DNA from: Planctomycetaceae bacterium
GTDB taxonomy: Bacteria > Planctomycetota > Planctomycetia > Planctomycetales > Planctomycetaceae
Reading direction: 5' to 3'
Assembly (NCBI GenBank): GCA_028284145.1
Contig: JANQSH010000064.1
Coordinates: 1-64,000, forward strand
Length of the DNA: 64,000 nucleotides
The notes under the pieces were generated by a model. That model searched no databases, was not told the origin of the DNA, and saw only the letters and a program-made list of their open reading frames with translations. Below are positions 27,851 through 36,318 of the stretch, one piece after another. Every line of letters begins with the position of its first letter. Position 1 is the first letter of the stretch. The position numbers were made by a program, and so were the translations under genes.

Positions 27851-29719
27851 ATGTCCGCCGAGCAAACAACTCTGGCATCATCGTCCGTCCCGACCCAACC
27901 GCGCGAGGAGTATCAACGCCGGTTGGAGTCGTATGAATCGTCTCTCAGAGCGGCAGAGCTGAAGGAGTCGCAGCTATCGGCGATGCGCGGCCTGATCTTC
28001 CTCAGTGCGATTGTACTGCTGCTGGCCGCAATCAACATGCCGGAAGTCTCGGCATGGTGGCTGTTACTGCCCGGTGGAGTTTTCCTGCTGCTGGTCATCG
28101 CACATGCCCGGGTCTCAGATCGGCTGGTAGAGGTTCGACGTGCCGTCGATCTCTATAAAGTTGCCCTGGATCGACTCGACGACAAATGGATTGGCATCGG
28201 ACCAACAGGAGAGCGTTACCTGTCGGACGATCACTCCTATGCTGCGGATCTCGATATCTTCGGACAAGGTTCACTGTTCCAGCTTCTCTGTCGCGCAAGA
28301 ACACGTCTGGGCGAAAACCGACTGGCCGACTGGCTGTCGAAACCAGCCGATGTTGCGACGATTGGCGAGCGGCAAAACGCCGTCGCCGAGTTGAGAGATT
28401 TCATTGACCTGCGCGAAAAATTGGCGTTGCTCAATGCCGAAGTTCACGACGATCTGGACCAAAACGGACTGCGAACGTGGGCCGCTCTCCCACCGCGGCT
28501 GTTGCATCCGGCAGCCATTTACGGCGCGCATCTTTTGGGGGTGCTGATGGTTTCCGCGTTTGTCGGCTGGATTTTCTTCGGCACGGGCCTGGCCCCGATT
28601 CTGGTTGTCGCGTTGGCCGAAATGTTCGTCGCTTTCTTCATGGGTCGCCGCATCAAAGGTATGACGGCCGAAGCCGACAAGGTCGACTACGGACTGGAGA
28701 TTCTCTCGCAGGTGTTGTCGCTGCTGGAACAGGAACAATTTGCAGGTTCCCATTTGCAACGTCTGCGAACACACCTCGATACCGATGGAATGCGCCCTTC
28801 CCGACGGATTGCCCAACTCGATGCTCTTTCACGCTGGTTGGACAACGCTGTCGGCAACCAGTTTTTCGCCGCCTTTGCTTTTCTGCTGTGTCTGCACGTC
28901 CCTCTGGTTCAGGCGATCGAAAAATGGCGGCTCCGTTATGGTCAGTCGATTCCCAACTGGCTCGATGCTGTGGGAGAGTTGGAAGCACTGTTGTCGCTGG
29001 CGGAATACGCCTACGAACGACCGGAGAACATCACACCGGAACTGGTCGCGATGGAAGATAAATCGGCATCGCATGCCAGGTCATTCTTCACCACACAGCC
29101 ATTCTTCACCGCACAACAGTTGGGGCATCCTTTGCTGCCGGAAAATGAGTGCGTTCGCAACGATGTCACTCTGGAATCACCTTTGCAGTTGCTGTTGATC
29201 AGCGGTTCCAACATGTCGGGCAAGAGTACGTTGCTGCGAACGATTGGTGTGAACAGCGTACTGGCATTGGCTGGTGGGGCGGTGCGGGCAAAATCACTGC
29301 GACTGACGCCGGTGAGAATCGGCACGGCGATGCGAATCAACGATTCACTACAGGATGGCCGTAGCCTGTTTTACGCCGTCATTGGACGCCTGAAACAGGT
29401 GATCGAATTGACCGACGAACAATTGCCGCTGCTGTTTCTCTTCGACGAGATTCTGCAGGGTACGAATTCGCACGATCGCCGCGTCGGAGCAGAGGGGGTG
29501 ATTCGCAACCTGATTGACCGCGGCGCCATCGGCCTGGTGACGACACATGATTTAGCGTTAACGGAAATCGTTGGCACGCTGGATGGCAAGGCAGCCAACA
29601 TGCACTTCGAGGATCAGCTGGTCGATGGCAAAATGCGTTTTGATTACCAGCTGAGAGAAGGTGTCGTGCAGCGGAGCAACGCGCTGGAATTGATGCGCAT
29701 GATGGGATTGGACGTGTGA
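27851..29719 (+). CDS. Membrane MutS-like ATPase
   Basis: A 622-aa protein with Walker A GSNMSGKST (Lys458) and Walker B LFLFDEILQGTNSHDR in a C-terminal MutS-type ATPase domain, and core-like helices before it. Two pairs of hydrophobic segments (about 55-85 and 225-260) replace the mismatch-recognition domains. This is a known family of MutS-related membrane proteins whose function is unclear. It starts 65 nt after the isomerase-like gene on the same strand. Confidence 0.9.
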   Translation: MSAEQTTLASSSVPTQPREEYQRRLESYESSLRAAELKESQLSAMRGLIFLSAIVLLLAAINMPEVSAWWLLLPGGVFLLLVIAHARVSDRLVEVRRAVDLYKVALDRLDDKWIGIGPTGERYLSDDHSYAADLDIFGQGSLFQLLCRARTRLGENRLADWLSKPADVATIGERQNAVAELRDFIDLREKLALLNAEVHDDLDQNGLRTWAALPPRLLHPAAIYGAHLLGVLMVSAFVGWIFFGTGLAPILVVALAEMFVAFFMGRRIKGMTAEADKVDYGLEILSQVLSLLEQEQFAGSHLQRLRTHLDTDGMRPSRRIAQLDALSRWLDNAVGNQFFAAFAFLLCLHVPLVQAIEKWRLRYGQSIPNWLDAVGELEALLSLAEYAYERPENITPELVAMEDKSASHARSFFTTQPFFTAQQLGHPLLPENECVRNDVTLESPLQLLLISGSNMSGKSTLLRTIGVNSVLALAGGAVRAKSLRLTPVRIGTAMRINDSLQDGRSLFYAVIGRLKQVIELTDEQLPLLFLFDEILQGTNSHDRRVGAEGVIRNLIDRGAIGLVTTHDLALTEIVGTLDGKAANMHFEDQLVDGKMRFDYQLREGVVQRSNALELMRMMGLDV

Positions 29720-29753
29720 CGTGATTAGAGCGCATCCGTTTTTTATCTGGCGT

Positions 29754-30431
29754 TCAGGAAATCGTGCGGCAGCCACACATTTTGAGTTCTGCGAGACTGA
29801 GTCCTGTAAACACTGTTTTGAAGTGTGACCAATGTGGTGAGGCGCGGAGTACTGACCAAAACGCAACATGTGGAAGTGATGACGCATAATCAGTACCGGG
29901 TTTCCAGTTAACTTTCTTCGGGTGACTGAAGCCGTGATTGTGCATGATCTCATGTAGCACTACAGCGCCAGTGAAGTACACAAGCTGTTCTACTCCTTTC
30001 TTTGTTTTGGGAAAGTGTTTCTTTGCAAAATCCCGCATATTGTAAAAGTTGACATTGATGTGTCTTCCCGGGCAATACGCAGATGCCCAATTCCTGTTGT
30101 CTTCTGGAATGTCTGGGCCCTCAAACCACAGGTAAAGCAGGGTAGGAATTGAGGTGGCAATTGGGTATCTGAACTCTCCTTCACGGAGCATTCGTTTTTC
30201 CTGTTCCTCGTTAAACCCGTAGCGTCGCCCATTTTTTGCAACGACTTTTTTCACCTGCGGATACAGTTTTCCGTTGTATAGCAAACCGTAGTTGTCATGC
30301 TCGTCGATGAATACTGCGCGCATCGCGCGCCAGAACACCGTGCCGTAGTCGACGCCGGCGAATCTGGTTTTTGACATGTGATGGCGACAGCCATCAGATC
30401 TATACCAGAAATCCCATTTGAGCTTGGGCAT
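29754..30431 (-). CDS. Putative zinc metallopeptidase with metzincin motif
   Basis: A 225-aa protein starting at ATG 30431, with a purine-rich GAGGAAA upstream; an earlier start at 30476 is possible. It contains HEIMHNHGFSH (His160, Glu161, His164, Gly167, His170), the extended HExxHxxGxxH signature of metzincins. No signal peptide is evident. Beyond the motif I recognise no family. It begins the accessory island and is not co-directional with the MutS-like gene. Confidence 0.7.
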   Translation of the reverse strand: MPKLKWDFWYRSDGCRHHMSKTRFAGVDYGTVFWRAMRAVFIDEHDNYGLLYNGKLYPQVKKVVAKNGRRYGFNEEQEKRMLREGEFRYPIATSIPTLLYLWFEGPDIPEDNRNWASAYCPGRHINVNFYNMRDFAKKHFPKTKKGVEQLVYFTGAVVLHEIMHNHGFSHPKKVNWKPGTDYASSLPHVAFWSVLRASPHWSHFKTVFTGLSLAELKMCGCRTIS

Positions 30432-30555
30432 GATGGATTTCCTCAAATTTACAAGCCAGATAACAGCAGTGATCACCGGACCGCTGCGAAAGGATTAACC
30501 ATTATTAAACGCCCCCGTCCGGCGGCTCCGCGTGCATCGCATGGTTCGGTCTCGA

Positions 30556-32050
30556 TCATCTTACCTGCTGTGCTATATCAGGTCTGCGCGGTTGCGGATC
30601 AAAAAAGCGGGCATTCTGTCCAATCCGGTCGTAGTCACCGATATCATTTCGGGCCCAATCAGCGAGGCCGGTCAATTTCCAGACCGTATCTGGATGTTTG
30701 TCAGCCAGATCGTGTTTCTCCCCCGGATCCTGCTCCAAATCGTAGAGGAGCGATTTCGTGAAATCGATAATATCAGATTCCCGATGGTAAACATTCCATC
30801 GCTGTATGGTATTCACCTTGCGAGGAAGATGCAGCTTCCACTTGCCCGAACGCACGGCCATCAACTGCGTGTGGGCATAGTAATAGAATGCCTCAGTGGG
30901 ACTCTTGACTCCCTCTTTGCCATGGATCAGGTCGGAGATATCTTTTCCGTCAATGGCGCGGTCCCCCCGGTGCGTCGCCGCCTGCGAGTGCGGCCAGTGT
31001 CGGGAGTACATCCATGGTCGTGGCGATCTCTGAGCAAACCTTTCCTTGCGGTATCCGTCCTGGTGCCCACATGACACAGGGCACTCGTACCCCACCCTCC
31101 CAGGTGGAAGTCTTGTGCCCGCGCAGTGGCGCTGCGTTACCGCCATGAGAGCCCCCCTTATCCTTCTGCCTGCTTAACCCTGGGTGCCGATCCAGGAACC
31201 AGGGTCCGTTGTCGCTGGTGAAGATGATGTAGGTATCTTCTTCAAACCCCAGCGTCCTTATCTCTCGAAGAATCCTGCCCACACTGAAATCAATCTCTTC
31301 GATCACATCACCATACAACCCCCGTGGCGACTTGCCCCTGAACTGCCCGGATGCGGCAAGCCTCAAATGAGGCATCGTATGCGCCAAATAGACAAAGAAT
31401 GACTTTTCTTTGCTTTTCTGGATGAAACCCAAAGCCTCGTCGGTGTACCGTTTTGTCAGGTTTGCCATGTCAGCCTTCGGCTCAACAAACTCTTCGTTGC
31501 GCAAAAGGTTGACCACAGAATCGTTGCTGGTTGGTGTCCCAAAGAAATAGTCGAACCCTTGTCTGGTCGGCAGGAGGCTCTTGTCGTAGCCCCTTTGCCT
31601 GTGTCCTGCGAGGTCCCACTTTCCAAAACAGGCAGTCCTGTAACCCTGGTCCTTGAGAATCTCCGCGATGGTTATTTCCTCCGTATGCAGAAACGGATGT
31701 ATCTCATGTTGGTTATTCGCCTTTTTCCCCACCCTGAGAGGATAGCAGCCAGTCATCAGCGCCGCTCGGGACGGCCCACATACTGTTTGAGCATAGAAAT
31801 GGGTGAATCGAATACCTTCGTCTGCCATCCCATCGATGTTGGGAGTTCGGATCGCCGGGGATCCAAAGCAGCCGAGATCCTGGTAGCCTTGGTCATCGGT
31901 GAAGATAATGATGAAGTTTGGCTTGCGGGGAACCTTGGAACCAGCTGCCATGGCTGAGGACAGTATCGCACCGACAGACAGGAAACAGACGATGCATCTC
32001 ACGCTGGCTGTCATCAGAAGTGTACGTAAAGGATGTTTCCTGTCTGTCAT
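30556..32050 (-). pseudogene. Formylglycine-type sulfatase, frameshifted
   Basis: The first part (ATG 32050, preceded by GGAGGTGAC) has a signal peptide, metal-binding TDDQG (about 51-55) and the maturation motif CGPSR with Cys91, and runs well into the sulfatase fold. It shifts frame at a run of six C on the plus strand (30963-30968): before it the frame reads ALAGGDAP, after it DRAIDGKDISDLIHG, the expected continuation. Removing one base joins both parts into about 490 aa. It may be a real pseudogene, a phase-variable run or a sequencing slip. Confidence 0.85.
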
Positions 32051-32308
32051 GTCACCTCCTGGAACAAATGACTGAGATAACCGGGCCGGGAGTTGAGTTT
32101 ACCACGGCGGAGTGAGAATGTGCGGAGCACGACGACTCGCGATGGTCGTGCCGGACGACTTTATCCCGCTCCGGTGTATCGCTTTGATACTCATCCTGTC
32201 CTCCCTGTGTCGGGGAGGGCCTGTCCTGAAATGCGGGAGCAGAGCCACTTTGTCTTGTCGATAATGCAGGTTACAGGCTCAAGCCGTTCTCCCTCACGAA
32301 AGAGACTC

Positions 32309-32405
32309 ATGATGAGATTCCACTCCAACCAGCATCCATATTACTGTGGCGTCGATCTGCATACCAGCAAAATGCTCTGCTGCATCGTGGATCAGGCTGG
32401 AAACG
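32309..32405 (+). mobile_element. Remnant of an IS110-family transposase N-terminus
   Basis: About 32 codons read as the start of IS110/IS1111-type DEDD transposases: residues YYCGVDLHTSKMLCCIVDQAG carry the first catalytic Asp (GVDLH). Similarity stops after the following GN and the frame goes on into unrelated sequence, so only the first tenth of the gene remains. No second copy is seen. Confidence 0.65.
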
Positions 32406-32578
32406 GGGGAATCCGGGGCATGGTTATCCCCCCTTTTCTGCAGCCATATATGGCGGTTCCCCGATTCATGGATGGCTGCCGGAGTGACAAGGCACCGTCT
32501 GTCCATCTTATCGCTGAATCACTCAGCCAAAATCAACAGTTTGTTGATCGTATAAGACATATATGTGTCGGGCCACGA

Positions 32579-33091
32579 TCAGTCGTCCGATCCCAACACT
32601 ACGTTGTTGAATTGTTCAGGGTCGGAGAACGCCGTACGGATTTCGGTCGCCGCGTCCGGAATCCCAATCGAAACGGCGACCACGGAGCGACATTGTCGCA
32701 GATATCGATCGCATGGAATCGCATGGAAGATCGCATACCAAATCGCATCAGTAAGTGGTTCATCGTGCCATGTCGTGATAATCGTCGAATCACTTGTCGG
32801 ATCGAATCCGTTGGCGACCCATTCTTCGTCGATTATGTCGTGGACGCGTTCGCAATCGGGACCCCAGGAGCAGAAGCACACACCGCCCGCATCAATCAGA
32901 CAACGGGCGAGGCGTGAGATGGTGGCAACGTCAGAACCCCTGGAATCCCAGGCAATTAGAGCAGCGAAGTAATCGCCACGCACGTCAATGACATTTGGCA
33001 CGCCGTGAGGAGATGCCAGTTCCAGGACATATAGATTCCGTTCGTTTGCAAAATCAGTCCCAACGTATTCGATGGCATGGCGAGGATTCAT
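32579..33091 (-). CDS. DUF7684-like small protein
   Basis: A 170-aa protein starting at ATG 33091. It has a CSWGPDCERVHDIIDE block followed by TTWHDEPLTDAIWY, which resembles the DUF7684 family as I recall it (WGxDCExVHDxxDE ... TTWHxxExLxxAxW). An upstream in-frame extension to 33322 looks spurious. Function is unknown; such genes are often found near mobile or immunity loci. Confidence 0.65.
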   Translation of the reverse strand: MNPRHAIEYVGTDFANERNLYVLELASPHGVPNVIDVRGDYFAALIAWDSRGSDVATISRLARCLIDAGGVCFCSWGPDCERVHDIIDEEWVANGFDPTSDSTIITTWHDEPLTDAIWYAIFHAIPCDRYLRQCRSVVAVSIGIPDAATEIRTAFSDPEQFNNVVLGSDD

Positions 33092-33249
33092 CGAGCAATA
33101 GCCGAAATTGAGGCAGATGGGAGATTGTTCCAGGCCGAAAGCAGTATAGACTTTTGAAGCTGAAATAATCCATCCCCTCGGCAGTAAGCATCCTCCCATA
33201 CATCGAGAGGTTGCCGATCCCAGGGGATTATTTTTTGGGGACTTGCACG

Positions 33250-33438
33250 ATGCCAACTGCAGTACTCGTTGATGGCGGCTTCTTTCTGCGTCGCTACCAG
33301 AGTTTTCGCGGCAGTGGGACACCCTGCGAAGTAGCCAAACAACTGCATTGGATTTGCGTGCAGCACATGAAACAGGGCAGGAATAAACCCCACTATCGAT
33401 CGTTGTGCCGGACTTTCTTCTATGATTGTCCGCGGCCC
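33250..33438 (+). pseudogene. N-terminal fragment of a NYN-domain (PIN-like) protein
   Basis: Residues read MPTAVLVDGGFFLRRY ... FYDCP, the first 63 residues of NYN-domain nucleases with the Asp of VDGGFF. The similarity ends at FYDCPRP where a hairpin element (33439-33469) begins, so the gene appears truncated at that junction. Overlapping DUF7684-upstream sequence on the minus strand is not coding. Confidence 0.65.
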
Positions 33439-33469
33439 CATTCAGGCGACACTTCGCATTGCCTGAATG
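33439..33469. repeat. 31-bp hairpin element, copy 1
   Basis: CATTCAGGC pairs with GCCTGAATG (9 bp) around ACACTTCGCATT-like sequence. It sits 21 nt past the stop of the secreted-protein gene (minus strand). A near copy lies at 34805-34835, and the 10 bases before each (CCGCGGCCCC / CCGTGGCCCC) also match, so both are parts of a longer direct repeat. Confidence 0.7.
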
Positions 33470-33490
33470 TCCTCTGGTTGGACATCTTCT

Positions 33491-34702
33491 CTAATCATCA
33501 GAACGAGATGGTTTGCCCGTTCCCAACGGCATCTTGAGAATGTGTACGCCCAGGGGACCGAAAGACATCTCAAGTGATCCCTTCTTTGTCGGAACGGTCC
33601 TGTTTTCGAAGAGGACAACAGCCTTGTCGATATCACCAGGGAGTCCTGTCACTCTCGCGGAAACCGGCTTCTCTGCTGAATTGACCAGGATGATATAGAG
33701 GTGTTCGTTCCAGACCTTTGCCAGAAAGTCAATGGAAGGAAAGTTGAGGCTCTTGAGATTGGTACCACGGGGTACGAACTGCTCAGTCCGTTCGGGCCCC
33801 TTCGTTACCTCGCAACGTAGCGTATTCAGTTCTTTGCCATTCAGGATCATCTGGCCAAGACGTTCCTTGCCGGTGATCTGCGAAGCCGCGCGGTTGTACA
33901 CCTGCCAGTTCTTCTCGTACTGCGGTTTGTCACGTTTGTGCCAGTAAGAGAAGACCAGAATACCTCTGGCACCGGAGACAATACATTGCCAGAAGTCGTG
34001 ATACGCGCCTTGCGGACTCATAATCTTCACGGGCTTGTCTTTTTTTCCGCCGTAGAAAAGTTCAAGCGCGGCTACCGGCGTCTTTTGCCCTTTGAGATAG
34101 TCATCGCCGATCGTATAGCCGGCAACGCCGATAGCCTTGACCGTGGTTTCCATTCGCCATCGAACCCATGCGTGCGGCATCCCCGAATAGGTAGTATAGA
34201 CACTCGCAGGAACGATATCCAGATGCGGAACATACTTTACAACGCCCTTGATCGTGTAGTGACCGGGGATATACATATAATTGGGACGTTTCCTGGGGTC
34301 GTAACGCCGGGTCCATTTGCAGTAGTTCGCGATCAAAGCCATTTCATTCTTTCGCCACCAGCGCCGTTCCTCGGGAAGATCCCACCAGGCGATGGCGTCG
34401 CTCGCCGCAAGCTGCCTGATGGTTCGTGCGGCCTCAGCTTCAGGAATTATCTCCGATTTCCCGGGCAGATGGGCCATCGAGAGCATCCCTCCTTCAGCAC
34501 ATGTACGGAGAAAAGCGGGCTTGAATGCGTAGGTATGCCCAACGTTCCACCCGTACCTTTTCACGCTTTTCATTTCGTCAACGGTGTGGATCGAGTAGAG
34601 GCAGAGAGGAAATCGTTTTCCTTCAGGAGCAATCCCTTCTGCGCCCCGAACAGAAGACGTAGCAAGCATTACCAGAATCAGGATTGTCGTTGTTTGGTTC
34701 AT
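33491..34702 (-). CDS. Secreted protein, possibly glycoside-hydrolase-like
   Basis: A 403-aa protein from ATG 34702 (NQTTTILILVMLATSSVRGA signal); the upstream extension to 34795 runs through repeat sequence and is unlikely. The mature part is aromatic-rich (WWDLPEERRWWRKNE about 95-110; YMYIPGHYTIKG) and resembles TIM-barrel glycan-acting proteins, but I can name no family or catalytic pair with certainty. The gene is bounded by the two 31-bp hairpin elements, like a cassette. Confidence 0.6.
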   Translation of the reverse strand: MNQTTTILILVMLATSSVRGAEGIAPEGKRFPLCLYSIHTVDEMKSVKRYGWNVGHTYAFKPAFLRTCAEGGMLSMAHLPGKSEIIPEAEAARTIRQLAASDAIAWWDLPEERRWWRKNEMALIANYCKWTRRYDPRKRPNYMYIPGHYTIKGVVKYVPHLDIVPASVYTTYSGMPHAWVRWRMETTVKAIGVAGYTIGDDYLKGQKTPVAALELFYGGKKDKPVKIMSPQGAYHDFWQCIVSGARGILVFSYWHKRDKPQYEKNWQVYNRAASQITGKERLGQMILNGKELNTLRCEVTKGPERTEQFVPRGTNLKSLNFPSIDFLAKVWNEHLYIILVNSAEKPVSARVTGLPGDIDKAVVLFENRTVPTKKGSLEMSFGPLGVHILKMPLGTGKPSRSDD

Positions 34703-34725
34703 GCATCTCCCCGTATTCGGCAAGG

Positions 34726-34784
34726 TCCAATGAGACTGCAGATCATCGCTTGTTTGTAGCGTGTTGATTGTACATGACGCGGAC
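34726..34784 (-). repeat. 59-bp direct repeat, copy A
   Basis: This 59-bp unit differs from copy B (35165-35223) at only four positions. On the minus strand it begins TCCGCGTCATG and ends ATTGGAC, and an imperfect hairpin (ATCA.CGCT / AGCG.TGAT) is possible inside. It lies 24 nt before the start of the 34702 gene. Confidence 0.75.
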
Positions 34785-34804
34785 ACGCGGTGCATCCGTG
34801 GCCC

Positions 34805-34835
34805 CGTTCAGGCGATGCGAAGCGTCGCCTGAACG
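34805..34835. repeat. 31-bp hairpin element, copy 2
   Basis: CGTTCAGGCGA pairs with TCGCCTGAACG (11 bp, perfect) around TGCGAAGCG. It starts right after the stop of the small membrane protein gene at 34836 and matches copy 1 at 33439. It could also serve as a terminator-like structure, though no T-run follows. Confidence 0.7.
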
Positions 34836-35162
34836 TCAAAGATCAGTGGTCGACGAAGTCGATCCATCTGCATCGCCTTGTTCGACAAGACGGCCGCCTA
34901 TGATATCGACCAGTCTGAAATGTAAATAAATCGTCAATATCAGTGAAATCGATGCCAGAACTGTATATCCCCAGAATAACCAAGACGCCCAATCAAAGTA
35001 GTGCCATAAAACGCCCAATAACTCCAAGCCGATAATCGTCCTGATAAACCATCTCAGCAGTTTTGAGATCAGGCTGTCTGCAACTTTTTCGGAAACCTGA
35101 TCTAGAATATCATCTAACTCACTATCTGAGTCATCATGCCTGTTGTCAGTGTCAGTCATCAT
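34836..35162 (-). CDS. Small membrane protein
   Basis: A 108-aa protein from ATG 35162 (ATG 35159 is adjacent). An acidic N-terminus (TDTDNRHDDSDSELDDI) precedes a helix, then two hydrophobic segments (about 45-70 and 70-95). It begins just 2 nt after GTTGGAC on the minus strand, the end of 59-bp repeat copy B, as cassette genes do after an attC end. No family is recognised. Confidence 0.55.
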   Translation of the reverse strand: MMTDTDNRHDDSDSELDDILDQVSEKVADSLISKLLRWFIRTIIGLELLGVLWHYFDWASWLFWGYTVLASISLILTIYLHFRLVDIIGGRLVEQGDADGSTSSTTDL

Positions 35163-35769
35163 TTGTCCAACGAGACTGCGGATCATCGCTTGTTCGTAGC
35201 GTGTTGATTGTGCATGACGCGGACTGCGCCATCCCCGGTCTAACGACGTGTTGTGCGGCGTTTTGCGATTGCGCGATGCGCCGTGAATTCGCGACCCGGC
35301 GTTGGGCCCATTGACGATAGGGGCGCCCGAACCAAAACGACAGCGGCCACCAAACAGGAAACAGCATAACCAAGATCAACAGTGACGTTAGATTTAGAAC
35401 GCACGGAATTGACGCACCACAATCAGGGCAGACCAACCCAAACCAATTGCCGAAGCCACATTTTTCCCAAATCCTGGCGGAATGAAAACGTTTGCAGTCA
35501 GGACATTCGATGAATTGAGTATCTGGACGAAACCAGTCGCCACAGTTTTTGCACACGAATAATGTGCGTGGGATTCGTTGGCCAAAGCAAAGTTCATTTA
35601 CGGCGAGGCCGGGATTGACCATCCAGTGAATTATCAGTGGATGAAATGGTGTCCAAATCTTGAATTCATGTCCGTCGCATTGATGACATTGACGAATCGC
35701 GGGCGTATCTTCAATGTCGCCAGCAAGGAGTGACTCGGCTTTTGGTGACTCGTACGGATTTGGGTCCAT
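35152..35769 (-). CDS. Zinc-ribbon membrane protein
   Basis: A 205-aa ORF. It has CxxC knuckles at CHQCD, CKNCG, CPDCK and CPDCG, then a hydrophobic helix (LLILVMLFPVWWPLSFWFG). The last 55 or so residues are encoded by the attC-like site and the 59-bp repeat and overlap the next gene, so they are probably not a conserved part of the protein. Function is unknown. Confidence 0.55.
   Translation of the reverse strand: MDPNPYESPKAESLLAGDIEDTPAIRQCHQCDGHEFKIWTPFHPLIIHWMVNPGLAVNELCFGQRIPRTLFVCKNCGDWFRPDTQFIECPDCKRFHSARIWEKCGFGNWFGLVCPDCGASIPCVLNLTSLLILVMLFPVWWPLSFWFGRPYRQWAQRRVANSRRIAQSQNAAQHVVRPGMAQSASCTINTLRTSDDPQSRWTNDD
35165..35223 (-). repeat. 59-bp direct repeat, copy B
   Basis: The second unit is 93% identical to copy A at 34726-34784. 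On the minus strand it ends in GTTGGAC, which fits the integron core-site consensus GTTRRRY, and the next gene starts 2 nt later. Confidence 0.75.
35238..35307 (-). other. Possible attC-like recombination site
   Basis: On the minus strand this 70-bp segment starts GCCCAAC (RYYYAAC) and ends GTTAGAC (GTTRRRY), the two outer boxes of integron attC sites, with a partly paired interior (CGGCG / CGCCG). The size is within the attC range. No integrase is in the window and the site lies inside an ORF, so this remains tentative. Confidence 0.4.
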
Positions 35770-35812
35770 GAGGTTTCTGAATAAATGACCACCCCTTCAA
35801 AACAAACTGATA

Positions 35813-36154
35813 TTAAACCCAGAAAAAATCACTGTCAACTCCCTGGTCAAAACAACCTGGCAGCGGCACGTAGTGCGTGATCTGGCTGCCGCCGCACACA
35901 TCCGATCCTTTTGACGCGATGGGGCGTATGAATTTGTAAGCTTCTGGCAAAAAATCAGATACAGCTAAGCATGCGTGGTCGTTTTGCTCAATATCCATTG
36001 GCCTGCTATTGGTCCTGTTGGCTCCCCTGCAAAATGCTCTTTGCCACTTTTGCGCCAGTCGATAAACTTTGTGAAAGAGCATCGGTCGTAAAGACAGCGT
36101 AGCGTGCCGGGTGCAGAACGGGCAAAAAAAATCACTCCAGATGCACATTCTCAC
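35813..36154 (-). CDS. Uncertain ORF, possible gene remnant
   Basis: A 113-aa reading frame whose C-terminal half (SDFLPEAYKFIRPIASKGSDVCGG ... in two blocks) looks protein-like while the first 45 residues do not. No family is recognised and no ribosome site is evident. It may be the end of a decayed cassette gene. Confidence 0.3.
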   Translation of the reverse strand: MRMCIWSDFFCPFCTRHATLSLRPMLFHKVYRLAQKWQRAFCRGANRTNSRPMDIEQNDHACLAVSDFLPEAYKFIRPIASKGSDVCGGSQITHYVPLPGCFDQGVDSDFFWV

Positions 36155-36318
36155 GACTTGCCGGCCGGCTCTTTATTCAACCTTTGACAAATCGAAACCT
36201 CGCCTGGTTCAGCGCGGCGACGTTGCACCTTTCGACGTCGTAATGCGGTGCCGCCTGAGACGGGTCAGCATAAAGACAGGCTCGTCGAACCGATCGTTCG
36301 GCGACTGCGGAGAATACA

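Noticed and set aside
32093-32917. 274-aa plus-strand ORF
   Set aside because: Only residues 73-104 are protein-like (the IS110 remnant); the rest is antisense to the DUF7684-like gene.
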